Below are positions 27,368 through 35,627 of a stretch of DNA of 64,000 nucleotides, piece after piece; position 1 is the first letter of the stretch, and every line of letters starts with the position of its first letter. The stretch covers positions 124,001 to 188,000 of the forward strand of contig NZ_JANDBD010000013.1 in NCBI RefSeq assembly GCF_024320865.1, written 5' to 3'. Made by a program: the position numbers and the translations under genes. This DNA comes from Mycolicibacterium arenosum (GTDB lineage: Bacteria; Actinomycetota; Actinomycetes; Mycobacteriales; Mycobacteriaceae). The notes beneath the pieces are model-generated. The model was not told the origin of the DNA, did no database searches, and saw only the letters and a list, made by a program, of their open reading frames with translations.

Positions 27368-28327
27368 TTAGACGCCGACCACCTCTCGGGCGATGTCCGC
27401 GACGCGAACCTGCGCCGCCGAGACGACGCCCTGGCGGTTCTTGTGCTGCTCCTCGTACGCGATCACGGTGCGCAGATCGGCGGGGTCCTCGAGGTCCTTG
27501 ATGGCCGCAACCGCCTGGCTGACGTTCAGCTCGTCGTAGTCCGCGATCGGCAACTCATCGGCCTGCACCGTTCCGGTGGAGGAACGCAGCGAGTGAAGCG
27601 CGTCCGCGGCGTCCTCGGCACCCGCGTCACGGGTGACCTTCTCGGCGGTCTCCAGCGCTGCGTCGCGCCCGGCGGTGAACGCCTTCGATGCGACGTCGCG
27701 TGCCCGGACACCACGGTCGACGAGTTCCTCAGCCGACGACTGGGTGCTGCGCAATGCGTCGATGACGCGGTCGAGTCCGCGCGTCGACAGCTGCACCGGC
27801 AGATTGGCGGCCTTCACGGCGATACCGGCTGCGGCCTGCATGGGTGAGCGGCGCAGAGCGGCGGGGCCGCCGAGCGCGTCCTCGGCCAGCACGGTGGTGA
27901 GCCAGTCGATGGTCGCTGCGTGCGCGTCGATGAGCTTGTCGGCAAGCGCCTCGACGTTCTTGTTCTGCGCGGCGACGGCAAGGGCCTTGATGTAGCGCGA
28001 CCGGTCGTGCAGTTCGTGCTCGAGAGCGAGGTCGCCCAGGAGCGCCTCGTCGAACGGCTGAGCCTGCTCGGTGATGGCCTTGAACGCTGCGGCGGCACGA
28101 CCGATGAACGGTGCGACGACGTTCGGGAAGCCGCCCAGTTCGCGAATCGTCGACGCGATGATGAGGGCGCGCTCGGCGGCGTGCTCGGCGTTCTGCGTCA
28201 GTTCGCGCTCGACGGCCTCGGTGCGGGCCTGTGCGACGCGGGTCTCCGCGATCTGGATCTCGGTGTGCGTAAGCTCCAGTACGGCGCGGAGCTGTGCGAT
28301 GAGTGTGGTGATGTCCTTTGACGGCAT
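27368..28327 (-). CDS. Helical hypothetical protein, ferritin-like N-terminal half
   Basis: 319-residue, almost entirely alpha-helical soluble protein. The first ~170 residues resemble a ferritin-like four-helix arrangement (LELTHTEIQIAETRVAQARTE, ELHDRSRYIKALAVAAQ), but I do not see an unambiguous di-iron ExxH pair. The C-terminal ~50 residues (LPIADYDELNVSQAV ... YEEQHKNRQGVV) match a small helical module found at the ends of mycobacterial lipid-droplet and membrane-associated proteins. GAAAAGG precedes the ATG. Function unknown. Confidence 0.6.
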   Translation of the reverse strand: MPSKDITTLIAQLRAVLELTHTEIQIAETRVAQARTEAVERELTQNAEHAAERALIIASTIRELGGFPNVVAPFIGRAAAAFKAITEQAQPFDEALLGDLALEHELHDRSRYIKALAVAAQNKNVEALADKLIDAHAATIDWLTTVLAEDALGGPAALRRSPMQAAAGIAVKAANLPVQLSTRGLDRVIDALRSTQSSAEELVDRGVRARDVASKAFTAGRDAALETAEKVTRDAGAEDAADALHSLRSSTGTVQADELPIADYDELNVSQAVAAIKDLEDPADLRTVIAYEEQHKNRQGVVSAAQVRVADIAREVVGV

Positions 28328-28556
28328 ACCTTTTCGAACCCACTTCTATTGTGTTGGTTTACTAGCGCGATTGCGCCACGTAGAAGGCGTACCCGCATAG
28401 CCCGCTCGGTAACGAGACCTGACTGTTGCTTGAATCACTCCCTGATCACACCCGGCCCGCGTGGCTACCAGTCGTGCGTTCGGTGCCGAGGCCTCTCGCC
28501 TGCGATCGGGCGCTCTGACATGCTCGACGCGAGGGAACCGAGCGAAGGAATCGACA

Positions 28557-29717
28557 ATGAAGGCCGTTAGCTGTCTGGAAGGTGAACTTTCCGTCGTCGA
28601 TCTGCCGTCGCCGCAGCCGGCCCGCGGGCAGCTCCTGCTCGACGTGCGCCGATGCGGTATCTGCGGGTCGGATCTGCACGCGAAGGATCACGCGGGTGAA
28701 CTCGTCGACGTGATGGAGTCGGTCGGCTACCACGACTTCATGCGCAACGACACCCCAGTCGTCATGGGCCACGAGTTCTGCGGGGTGGTCGCCGAACGCG
28801 GCCGCGGTACCGCCAAGGAGTTCAAAACCGGTGCGCTCGTCGTCGCGTTCCCGCTTCTGCGTGCGAACGGCGGTGTGCACCTCACCGGGTTGTCGCCGCT
28901 CGCGCCGGGCGGTTACGCCGAGCAGGTGCTCGCCGAGGCGGCGATGACCTTCGTCGTACCGAACGGGCTGGACGCCGACACCGCCGCGCTGACGGAACCG
29001 ATGGCGGTCGCTCTGCACGCCGTGCGGCGCAGCGAGGTCGGCAAGCGCGACGTCGCAGTCGTCGTCGGGTGTGGTCCGGTTGGCTTGGCGGTCATCTGCC
29101 ACCTGAAGACGATGGGCGTGGATACGATCATCGCCAGCGACTTCTCGCCCGGCAGAAGGGCGTTGGCGGTGCGGTGCGGCGCGGACGTCGTCGTCGACCC
29201 GGCCAAGGAGTCGCCGTACGACGTGCTCGCCGCCAAGAAGGGCGTGCTGACCCACGTGCCCGACCTCTACGAGCTGGGGGTGGGCTCGATGGAGAAGCTG
29301 CGCAAGGTGCCCGGCTGGGCGCACCTCTACCGGGTGGCGGACACGCTCGGGGCCGCAGGCCCGAAACGGTCGGTGATCTTCGAATGCGTCGGGGTCCCCG
29401 GCATGATCGACGGCGTGGTCGCGGCCGCACCGGTCGGCGCCAGGGTGGTCGTCGTCGGCGTGTGCATGGGCGAGGACGCCTTCCGACCCGCCATGGCGAT
29501 CAGCAAGGAGGTCGACATGCGCTTCGTATTCGGTTACACGCCACTGGAATTCCGCGACACGCTGCACATGCTGGCCGACGGCAAACTCGACGCGTCGGCA
29601 CTCGTCACGGGTACCGTGGGCCTCTCCGGCGTCGACGCCGCCTTCCGCGCGCTCGGGGATCCGGAACGGCACGCCAAGATCCTCATCGACCCGGCCAGTT
29701 CGTCCACCGAGGTCTGA
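28557..29717 (+). CDS. Zinc-binding alcohol dehydrogenase (MDR family)
   Basis: Medium-chain dehydrogenase of 386 residues. The catalytic zinc ligands are in CGICGSDLH and GHEFCG, and the NAD-binding glycine motif is VVGCGPVGLAV. The usual four-cysteine structural-zinc lobe is not visible: the segment after GHEFCG goes directly to a hydrophobic loop. That absence resembles sorbitol- or threonine-dehydrogenase-like zinc MDRs. AAGGAATCG precedes the ATG. A 4-base gap separates it from the small membrane protein downstream. Confidence 0.83.
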   Translation: MKAVSCLEGELSVVDLPSPQPARGQLLLDVRRCGICGSDLHAKDHAGELVDVMESVGYHDFMRNDTPVVMGHEFCGVVAERGRGTAKEFKTGALVVAFPLLRANGGVHLTGLSPLAPGGYAEQVLAEAAMTFVVPNGLDADTAALTEPMAVALHAVRRSEVGKRDVAVVVGCGPVGLAVICHLKTMGVDTIIASDFSPGRRALAVRCGADVVVDPAKESPYDVLAAKKGVLTHVPDLYELGVGSMEKLRKVPGWAHLYRVADTLGAAGPKRSVIFECVGVPGMIDGVVAAAPVGARVVVVGVCMGEDAFRPAMAISKEVDMRFVFGYTPLEFRDTLHMLADGKLDASALVTGTVGLSGVDAAFRALGDPERHAKILIDPASSSTEV

Positions 29718-29721
29718 TCAG

Positions 29722-29988
29722 GTGTCGACGTTCTGGATCTACCTGCGCCTTCAGGCCATGATGTTCGTCTTCGGAATCGTCGGCCCGATCTTCCTGTTCG
29801 GCTACTTCGCCGCCCAGCCGGATCCGACGTTGCGCTGGATGTACTGGTGGGGCCTGTTCATCACCGCGTTCGATGTGCTGCTCGCGCTGGCGCTCACCAG
29901 GAACACCGTCCTGGCCGACGCGAAGAAGGAAGAGGGCAGGCTCGCGCAGAAGATGCTGAGGCGCCGGGCTAGCTCGTCGCGTCCCTAG
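29722..29988 (+). CDS. Small two-helix membrane protein
   Basis: 88-residue hypothetical membrane protein with two transmembrane segments (MMFVFGIVGPIFLFGYFAA and WWGLFITAFDVLLALAL) and a basic Lys/Arg-rich C-terminus. GTG start 4 bases after the alcohol dehydrogenase, so co-transcribed. The 3' end overlaps the convergent DUF1622 gene by 20 bases. No function known. Confidence 0.68.
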   Translation: MSTFWIYLRLQAMMFVFGIVGPIFLFGYFAAQPDPTLRWMYWWGLFITAFDVLLALALTRNTVLADAKKEEGRLAQKMLRRRASSSRP

Positions 29989-30361
29989 TCGACTTGGCCA
30001 TCACCTGAGCGCCCGACGTCAGCGCCCTGCGCCACGGCGCGACGCCGTCCACCTCGATCTCGATCGAAATGCTGAGCACCGTCCGGATCAGCACGATCAT
30101 CCCGAGCACGGCGGCGTCGGTGAGCGACGGTGTCGATGTCACGGTCTTGACGATGTCGGCGGCCACCAGCAGTTCCAGGCCGAGCAGGATGGCGCCGCCC
30201 AACGTGTTGCGCAGCGTCTTGAACGCCCGCTCTCCGCTCCCGGTCCGCTTCCACGCGATCGCCGCGAGCACGAACGAGAACCCCGCCCCGAGCGCCATCG
30301 CGCCGACACCGAGAAGCTCGAACGCCTGCGTCGCGCCGCTGAAGAACGACTCCGCCGCCAT
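29969..30361 (-). CDS. DUF1622 family membrane protein
   Basis: 130-residue integral membrane protein of the DUF1622 family: three or four hydrophobic segments (LLGVGAMALGAGFSFVLAAIAW, LGGAILLGLELLVAADIV, VLGMIVLIRTVLSISIEIEVDG) ending in the family's E-x-E-V-DG motif. Function unknown. ATG 30361 is selected; upstream extension runs into a region with no conserved pattern. Confidence 0.75.
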   Translation of the reverse strand: MAAESFFSGATQAFELLGVGAMALGAGFSFVLAAIAWKRTGSGERAFKTLRNTLGGAILLGLELLVAADIVKTVTSTPSLTDAAVLGMIVLIRTVLSISIEIEVDGVAPWRRALTSGAQVMAKSTRDATS

Positions 30362-30463
30362 GGGGGTTACTGTTCCCCCGCGAGCGTGCGTGTCTGCGCA
30401 CGACACGCCGGGCACTGGTGTACCAACGCGCACGCTCGCCGAGGGAAGTGACAAGATCGCGGG

Positions 30464-31186
30464 ATGTTGGCCGACTACCCGGTCACCCCGCCGCCACTCC
30501 CGTCGCCGGTGTTCAGCGCCCAGCGCTGGGCGGAGTTGACGTTCGTGCACTGGCCGGTGGACCCCGCTGCCGTCGCGCACTTCTTCCCACCGGGCACCAG
30601 GCCCGACGTCGTGGACGGCGTCACGTACGTCGGATTGATCCCGTTCTCGATGAGAGATCTGGCGGTGGCGGTTCCGCGACCGATCCCGTACTTCGGCTAC
30701 TTCCTCGAGACCAACGTCCGGCTGTACTCGACCGACGACTCGGGACGGCACGGCGTGCTGTTCAGCTCGCTCGAGACCGAGCGGCTGGCGGTGGTGCCCG
30801 CCGCGCGGATCTCGCTGGGCACGCCCTACACGTGGGCTCGGATGCGGATGAGCAGGGCGGGCGACCGCATCACCTACGACAGCGTGCGCAGGCTGCCGCG
30901 CCGCGGACTGCGCAGCCGGATCGTCGTCGACGTCGGCGGGCGGATCGAGCCGACCCCGCTCGAGGTCTGGCTGACGGCGCGGTGGGGTGCGCACACCCGC
31001 AAGGCGGGCAGGACGTGGTGGGTGCCCAACGAGCACGAGGAGTGGCCGCTGCACACTGCTGAGATCGTCGACGTGACAAGCGATCTGGTGGCAGCGGCAG
31101 GTGTCGTGACAGCAGGAGCTCCGCTGCGCGGGCTGTACTCGCCCGGCGTGAGCGCTCGGTTCGGCCGCCCGTCGGTGGTCGGCTGA
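30464..31186 (+). CDS. DUF2071 (YqjF-like) protein
   Basis: 240-residue soluble protein of the DUF2071/COG3361 family. Conserved signatures visible: QRWAELTFVHWPVDP near the start, VGLIPFSM, ETNVRLYS and a late GLYSPGVSARFG. The fold resembles acetoacetate decarboxylase, but catalytic function is unproven in this family. ATG at 30464; no operon partner in the same direction. Confidence 0.8.
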   Translation: MLADYPVTPPPLPSPVFSAQRWAELTFVHWPVDPAAVAHFFPPGTRPDVVDGVTYVGLIPFSMRDLAVAVPRPIPYFGYFLETNVRLYSTDDSGRHGVLFSSLETERLAVVPAARISLGTPYTWARMRMSRAGDRITYDSVRRLPRRGLRSRIVVDVGGRIEPTPLEVWLTARWGAHTRKAGRTWWVPNEHEEWPLHTAEIVDVTSDLVAAAGVVTAGAPLRGLYSPGVSARFGRPSVVG

Positions 31187-31195
31187 ACGGCGCGA

Positions 31196-31618
31196 CTACG
31201 AACCCTTCTTGGCTGCCGCGGCCTTGGCGTCGGCGGCCTCCTTCGCCTTCTCCGCGGCGATGACCCTGCCCTCCGGGCTCGCGGCCGAGTATCCGGCGCC
31301 GGTGGCCGACGCCTCCGCCGAGTAGCAGTTCAGCGACACCCGCACCTCGTTGGTCGGCGACCCCGAGGAGTTCGGCGGCGGCGGCATCGTCTGCTCGGTG
31401 GCGTTGGAGACGAGACAGTCGGGCCACGCCTTCTGGTCGCCGACCGTCGTCGACACGACCGGCTTGAATCCCGCGTCGCTGAGCTTGGACGACGCCGCGC
31501 TGTAAGTCTGGCCCGTCACCGACGGAGGCGACGCGGCATGGGCCGGGACCGCGGCCGCCATGGCCGTCGCCGTCGCCGCAGCCGCCGTCCACAGCACGAC
31601 TGCGCGTGCACTCATCAT
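31196..31618 (-). CDS. Secreted PASTA-like small protein
   Basis: 140-residue secreted protein: signal peptide ending at AHAA, then a PASTA-like repeat (VTGQTYSAASSKLSDAGFKPVVS). Two cysteines (WPDCLVS, LNCYSAE) could form a disulfide. The C-terminus is Ala/Lys-rich (AEKAKEAADAKAAAAKKG). PASTA-type domains bind muropeptides or beta-lactams in kinases and PBPs; a stand-alone secreted copy has no defined role. Start overlaps the stop of the upstream gene (TGATG), so translation is coupled. Confidence 0.65.
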   Translation of the reverse strand: MMSARAVVLWTAAAATATAMAAAVPAHAASPPSVTGQTYSAASSKLSDAGFKPVVSTTVGDQKAWPDCLVSNATEQTMPPPPNSSGSPTNEVRVSLNCYSAEASATGAGYSAASPEGRVIAAEKAKEAADAKAAAAKKGS

Positions 31619-31893
31619 CAGTGCGCCTTGATCGCGGGTACCGCCATGGCGGTCGCCTCGGTCGTCGCCGGCGGCGCCCAGGTCGCCGTCGCCCCCATGT
31701 TCATTCCGGCGACCACCGGCTGGGAGTAGGTGGTGTTCGCCGGGGCGTCACCCGACCCCGCGAGCGACGAGCTGTGTGCGGGCGAACTGTGCCCGATGCC
31801 GAATACGCCCATGGCGAAGGCTGCGCCGACGCCGAGGACCATGCCGATCCGTGTGACGCCCTTCGGCGTCGTGGTGCGGGTGATCTCGTTCAT
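31618..31893 (-). CDS. Small secreted hypothetical protein
   Basis: 91-residue protein with an N-terminal hydrophobic segment (RIGMVLGVGAAFAMGVFGIG) after a polar, basic start, then a Ser/Ala/Thr-rich tail. No conserved domain recognised. It is translationally coupled to the PASTA-like protein downstream through a TGATG overlap, so the two may act together at the envelope. Divergent from the TetR gene at 32018. Confidence 0.58.
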   Translation of the reverse strand: MNEITRTTTPKGVTRIGMVLGVGAAFAMGVFGIGHSSPAHSSSLAGSGDAPANTTYSQPVVAGMNMGATATWAPPATTEATAMAVPAIKAH

Positions 31894-32017
31894 GCCGCGA
31901 TGGTGCGGACGCCAACCTACGACGGACTGGAATTGGGCTGTGACGTTTCTGGTTCGGCTGAATTCGCTTCCTCGGGAAACGCTGTGAGCCGCGTGACGTG
32001 GTGTTCAATGGAAACCC

Positions 32018-32602
32018 ATGGCCGCGTCCGACAAGTCGACGGCGGGTGATTCGGTCACCCGCAGGATGCTGCTGGATGCCACGATGCAGATCATGCTCGA
32101 AGAGGGCTACGCGGGCGCCACGTCGCGCCGGGTGGCCGCGCGAGCCGGCGTGAAACCCGCATTGGTGCACTACTACTTCCCGAACATGGACGAGCTCTAC
32201 CTCGCGGTGTTCCGTGAGGGCGCGCAGGTCAACCTCGACAGGCAGCAGGAGGCGCTGGCGTCGGACCAGCCGCTGCACGCGCTGTGGGACGAGGCCAGCG
32301 AACCGAGCGGGGCGCGGCTGCTCATGGAGTTCATGGCACTTGCCAACCACCGCAAGGCGATTCGATCGGAGATCGCGCTGTGGGCGGAGCGTTGGCGTGA
32401 TGCTCAGATCACCGCGCTGGACACGATCCTGCGCGAACACGGTGCCGCCGGTGACTGGCGCACCCCCGCGGTCGTGTCGGTGCTGATGGCGTGTGTCGGC
32501 CGGATGCTGGTGCTCGAGGACGCACTCGACATCTCCACCGGCCACGGGGAACTGCGGACCCTGATCTCGCAGACGATCGACGACGTCGAACGGCCGATCT
32601 GA
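32018..32602 (+). CDS. TetR family regulator
   Basis: 194-residue regulator with a clear helix-turn-helix (SRRVAARAGVKPALVHYYFPNMDELY) and a TetR_C-like ligand domain. Divergent from the secreted pair at 31196-31893 (124-base gap) and 7 bases upstream of a second TetR gene. The nearest divergent genes are its most likely targets. No clear palindrome was found in the gap. Confidence 0.86.
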   Translation: MAASDKSTAGDSVTRRMLLDATMQIMLEEGYAGATSRRVAARAGVKPALVHYYFPNMDELYLAVFREGAQVNLDRQQEALASDQPLHALWDEASEPSGARLLMEFMALANHRKAIRSEIALWAERWRDAQITALDTILREHGAAGDWRTPAVVSVLMACVGRMLVLEDALDISTGHGELRTLISQTIDDVERPI

Positions 32603-32609
32603 GACCGAC

Positions 32610-33278
32610 GTGAGTTCACCGCCACCGCCACAGGCAAAACGCCCGTACAACAGCCCCGCCCGACGCCGCAGGGTCGCCGAAACCCGCGACCGGATCGTGA
32701 CGGCGGGAGCCGCCCTGGTGCGTGAATTCACCAGCTGGGACTGGGACGGGCTGACGTTCCGGGCCGTTGCCGAACGCGCCGACGTCAGCGAGCGCACCGT
32801 CTACCGGCACTTCCCCACCGAGCGTCAGCTGCACGACGCCGTCATGGCCCGGCTGGAGGACGAAGCCGGGATCACTTACGACGACGTCGAACTCGGCACC
32901 ATCGCGGAGGTGACGGGACGGCTGATCGCGTCGTTGCGGCGGTTCGCCGTCGAGCAGACGGTGCGGACCCCGCAGAGTCCCGCATTCCTCGGGGCCGACG
33001 AGCGGCGGCGCGCCGCCCTGTTGCACGCGGTACAGGCCGAAGCCCCCGACCTGACCGACGTGCAGCAGCGCATCGCCGCAGGCCTGCTGGACACGGTGTG
33101 GAGTCCGGCCACCTACGAGCGGCTCGCCAGCGCGTGGGGGCTCGACGACGACGTCGCGTTCGGTGCGATCGAGTGGATGATCTCGGGGGTGGTGTCCGCC
33201 GTTCGATCAGGCGACATCGCCGCAGCGGAACCGTCGGTGACCAAGGGACGCGCTGAGCGTCGGGCCGCAGGCCCTTGA
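32610..33278 (+). CDS. TetR family regulator
   Basis: 222-residue regulator, DNA-binding motif FRAVAERADVSERTVYRHFPTERQL after a basic N-terminal tail. GTG start 7 bases after the preceding TetR, so both come from one transcript. The two proteins are not close paralogues: ligand domains differ and this one has a longer N-terminal arm. Ends 2 bases from the convergent PE-PPE-domain gene. Confidence 0.86.
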   Translation: MSSPPPPQAKRPYNSPARRRRVAETRDRIVTAGAALVREFTSWDWDGLTFRAVAERADVSERTVYRHFPTERQLHDAVMARLEDEAGITYDDVELGTIAEVTGRLIASLRRFAVEQTVRTPQSPAFLGADERRRAALLHAVQAEAPDLTDVQQRIAAGLLDTVWSPATYERLASAWGLDDDVAFGAIEWMISGVVSAVRSGDIAAAEPSVTKGRAERRAAGP

Positions 33279-33280
33279 CG

Positions 33281-34726
33281 TCAGGCGGCCTTATCGGCGG
33301 CGGGATCGGAATCCGAAGCGGGGGCGGGCGCCGGTGCCGATTCCGCAGCCGGCGCCGTCGTATCCTCTTGTCCGGCAACGGGATCCGCGATGATCGGGGT
33401 GACCGTTGCGCCGCCGGGGGTGGCCGTCGTGCCGCCGGCCACGGTGGTCGTCGGCTCCGATTTGTTGCCGTCCGACGTGACCGTCGGATGGGTGATGCGC
33501 GCGTCGGGTTCGGGGACCGGTTCGGGCTCGGGCTCCGGCGTCGTCGTGGCTCCGGCGGCCACCGTGGGCGGATCGGCCGGTGCCGGATCGCCTATGGGGG
33601 AGGGGGTTTCGCTCGGCGCCGGTGCCGAACGCCCGTTCTCGGCTGCGCTCGTGTCAGCCGGCCCCGCGAACGACGTGACGGTCGTGTCCTGCACCGACTC
33701 CTGGCCGCCCGACACCGCGTCGGTGACACCCTGCTGCAGCGCGCCGGGCACGCCGAGCAGAGCCTCGACGATCTTGCCGGGCGGGGTGATGAACGAGAAC
33801 GGCGTCGGCGTCGCGGGGTTGGCGTAGGTGCGATCGGTGTAACCCATGTCGACCGCCAGTCGGATGACCGGTTCGAGGGCCGCCAGCACCGGTTCGGTGA
33901 GCGGGGTGAGGAACAGTAGTGCTGCGACCTCCCGCACCGGGCCGAGCAGCGGCAGGTGCCTGGCGCGCACCAGGATATAGGTGTCGGTTCCGCCGGCGCC
34001 GTTGTCCGGCACCGTCTTGATCACGGAGCCGGCGGGCAGGTTGTCGACGTCCACCGGGTCGTAGTAAGGGTCGGGGTGCGCGTACCGGATCGAGAGCAGG
34101 GCGTTGGCGATCGACAGCGGATTGAAGTAGGCCGGGAAGTCGGCATACGTGTCGTACTCGTTGGTGACGTAGGTGGAGTCGTAGGGCGTCGGTTCGGCGG
34201 GACCGAAGTCCGGCAGTAGGCCCGGAATGGTGAAGCCGGGGAAACGGGCGAACACTCCGCCGTTCGGCAGGTACGGCGACGCGATGAACAGGAAGTCGAT
34301 GTCGTCGGACGACGGCGCACCCTCGACGTCGGCGAGACGTCGCTTGACGGCTTCGGCGACCAGGGTTCCCTCCGAGTAGCTGACGACCCGGATCCCGCTG
34401 TCTCCGTTGTCCGCGATCGCCTGCGTCAGCTTGGGGACGCCGTCGTCCATGCTGCTTTGGAAGTTGATGTCGGCGAGGTAGGGGATGCCGTAGTAGGTGT
34501 AGTCGTCCCCCCACTCGGTGGGAGCGATCTTGCCGCTCAGTTTGGCCGGAATGTTGGCGGACAGGGTGTCGTCCTTGCCGCCGATGCCGAGCACCGCGTT
34601 GGCCAGGTCGACGCCGAGGTTCGCGGCCGTGACGTCGATCGCGTGCCCGAGGACGAGCGGCCCGGAGAGTCCGACGGCGACGGCGGCGGCGGCGATCGCC
34701 TTGCGTGCGCGGCCCTTCCTCGGCAT
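33281..34726 (-). CDS. Exported PE-PPE domain (alpha/beta hydrolase) protein
   Basis: 481-residue exported protein. Basic N-terminus plus hydrophobic stretch (KAIAAAAVAVGLSGPLVLG) as signal. The domain shows the PE-PPE serine-hydrolase pattern: GIPYLADINFQSSMDDG-type segment, nucleophile elbow V-S-Y-S118-E-G-T, and the terminal LPLLGPVREVAALLFLTPLTEP. There is no PE or PPE domain in front. The C-terminal ~110 residues are Pro/Thr/Glu low complexity. ATG 34726 is preferred; in-frame starts upstream add an Arg/His-rich stretch that breaks the signal. Possible envelope lipase or esterase. Confidence 0.78.
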   Translation of the reverse strand: MPRKGRARKAIAAAAVAVGLSGPLVLGHAIDVTAANLGVDLANAVLGIGGKDDTLSANIPAKLSGKIAPTEWGDDYTYYGIPYLADINFQSSMDDGVPKLTQAIADNGDSGIRVVSYSEGTLVAEAVKRRLADVEGAPSSDDIDFLFIASPYLPNGGVFARFPGFTIPGLLPDFGPAEPTPYDSTYVTNEYDTYADFPAYFNPLSIANALLSIRYAHPDPYYDPVDVDNLPAGSVIKTVPDNGAGGTDTYILVRARHLPLLGPVREVAALLFLTPLTEPVLAALEPVIRLAVDMGYTDRTYANPATPTPFSFITPPGKIVEALLGVPGALQQGVTDAVSGGQESVQDTTVTSFAGPADTSAAENGRSAPAPSETPSPIGDPAPADPPTVAAGATTTPEPEPEPVPEPDARITHPTVTSDGNKSEPTTTVAGGTTATPGGATVTPIIADPVAGQEDTTAPAAESAPAPAPASDSDPAADKAA

Positions 34727-34869
34727 GCGGTGTGCGGCCACGAACGTCCCCCTCGAACCCGTGTGTGCTGCGACGCTGCAGCGCAGTCCGGACGCTACAC
34801 CTCGTCTGTGGTGATCAACGGACGATTCGGGCAGAAACGAAGGGGATGACAAGAATTAGCTGGGGTCTG

Positions 34870-34916
34870 GTCGACCGGGGAATGCCGCGCTGATGCGGCA
34901 GCATCCCCCGGTCGAC
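34870..34916 (-). terminator. Strong hairpin downstream of lpqH
   Basis: GTCGACCGGGG (34870-34880) pairs perfectly with CCCCGGTCGAC (34906-34916), with a second stem TGCCGC/GCGGCA (34883-34888 with 34895-34900). It lies 14 bases after the lpqH stop. It lacks a T-tract, as many mycobacterial terminators do. Confidence 0.7.
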
Positions 34917-34929
34917 TGTCGCGCCGCGC

Positions 34930-35439
34930 CTATGGGCAGGCGACGACCAGCTCGAAGGGCTTGGTGATGATGCCGGCCATCGGGTTGCTCATGTCGGCGC
35001 CCGTGGCGTTGCCCTTGATGGTGTAGGTGTTGCCGTCCTTGGTCGCCGTGGCGTCGCCCGCTCCGGCACCGACCGCGAGCATGGCGCCGTCCACGTTGCC
35101 GAGCGCAACGGTCGACACCGTGGGTGCGTCGCCCGCGCTGACGGTGGCGGCGATGCCGGTGGTCCCCTGGCCGATCGCGATCGCGACGGTGTCGCCCATG
35201 GTCGTGCAGGTGGGTGAGCCCGTAATCCCCTTGTCGGCTCCGTCGATCGTCAGCTTGGTGGCACCGCTACTCGCTTCGGCCGATTCGCTCGCAGACGACG
35301 ATGCGGAACTCGACTCCGACGAACTCGAGGAACTCGAGGAACTCGACGCTTCCGGCTTATCGGCCGACGACGAACAACCAGACAACCCGGCGATCAGCAT
35401 CGCCGCCCCGCTTACGGCTACCAGCAACCCACGCTTCAC
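34930..35439 (-). CDS. lpqH: LpqH-type 19 kDa lipoprotein
   Basis: Major surface lipoprotein antigen and TLR2 agonist in mycobacteria. 169 residues: signal peptide MKRGLLVAVSGAAMLIAGLSGC with lipobox LSGC (Cys22), nearly identical to M. tuberculosis LpqH. A Ser/Glu-rich linker (~30 residues, including ten consecutive serines) is longer than in M. tuberculosis. It is followed by the conserved domain with a cysteine pair (SPTCTT, VVACP). GTG start; AAGGAGC lies about 8 bases upstream. Monocistronic, with its own terminator hairpin. Confidence 0.92.
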   Translation of the reverse strand: MKRGLLVAVSGAAMLIAGLSGCSSSADKPEASSSSSSSSSSESSSASSSASESAEASSGATKLTIDGADKGITGSPTCTTMGDTVAIAIGQGTTGIAATVSAGDAPTVSTVALGNVDGAMLAVGAGAGDATATKDGNTYTIKGNATGADMSNPMAGIITKPFELVVACP

Positions 35440-35627
35440 TACGTTGCTCCTTGTTTAGGTGCGGCCCGTCAAGATCGGCGGACCATCCCGAGAAGTATGG
35501 GGTGATGCTCACGGGGTGTACGGCGATTGAGCGAAATACCTTCCGAGCAGGACATAAGACGTCCGGGGCCGACGGGGCGCGGTCGCGGCGGCGATCGGCA
35601 GCGCGCAGAGTGTGAGAATCTACGGCG

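Noticed and set aside
28328..28556. Possible small gene or regulatory RNA between the ferritin-like and alcohol dehydrogenase genes
   Set aside because: Open frames there have no ribosome-binding site or conserved pattern, and no convincing hairpin with T-tract was seen.
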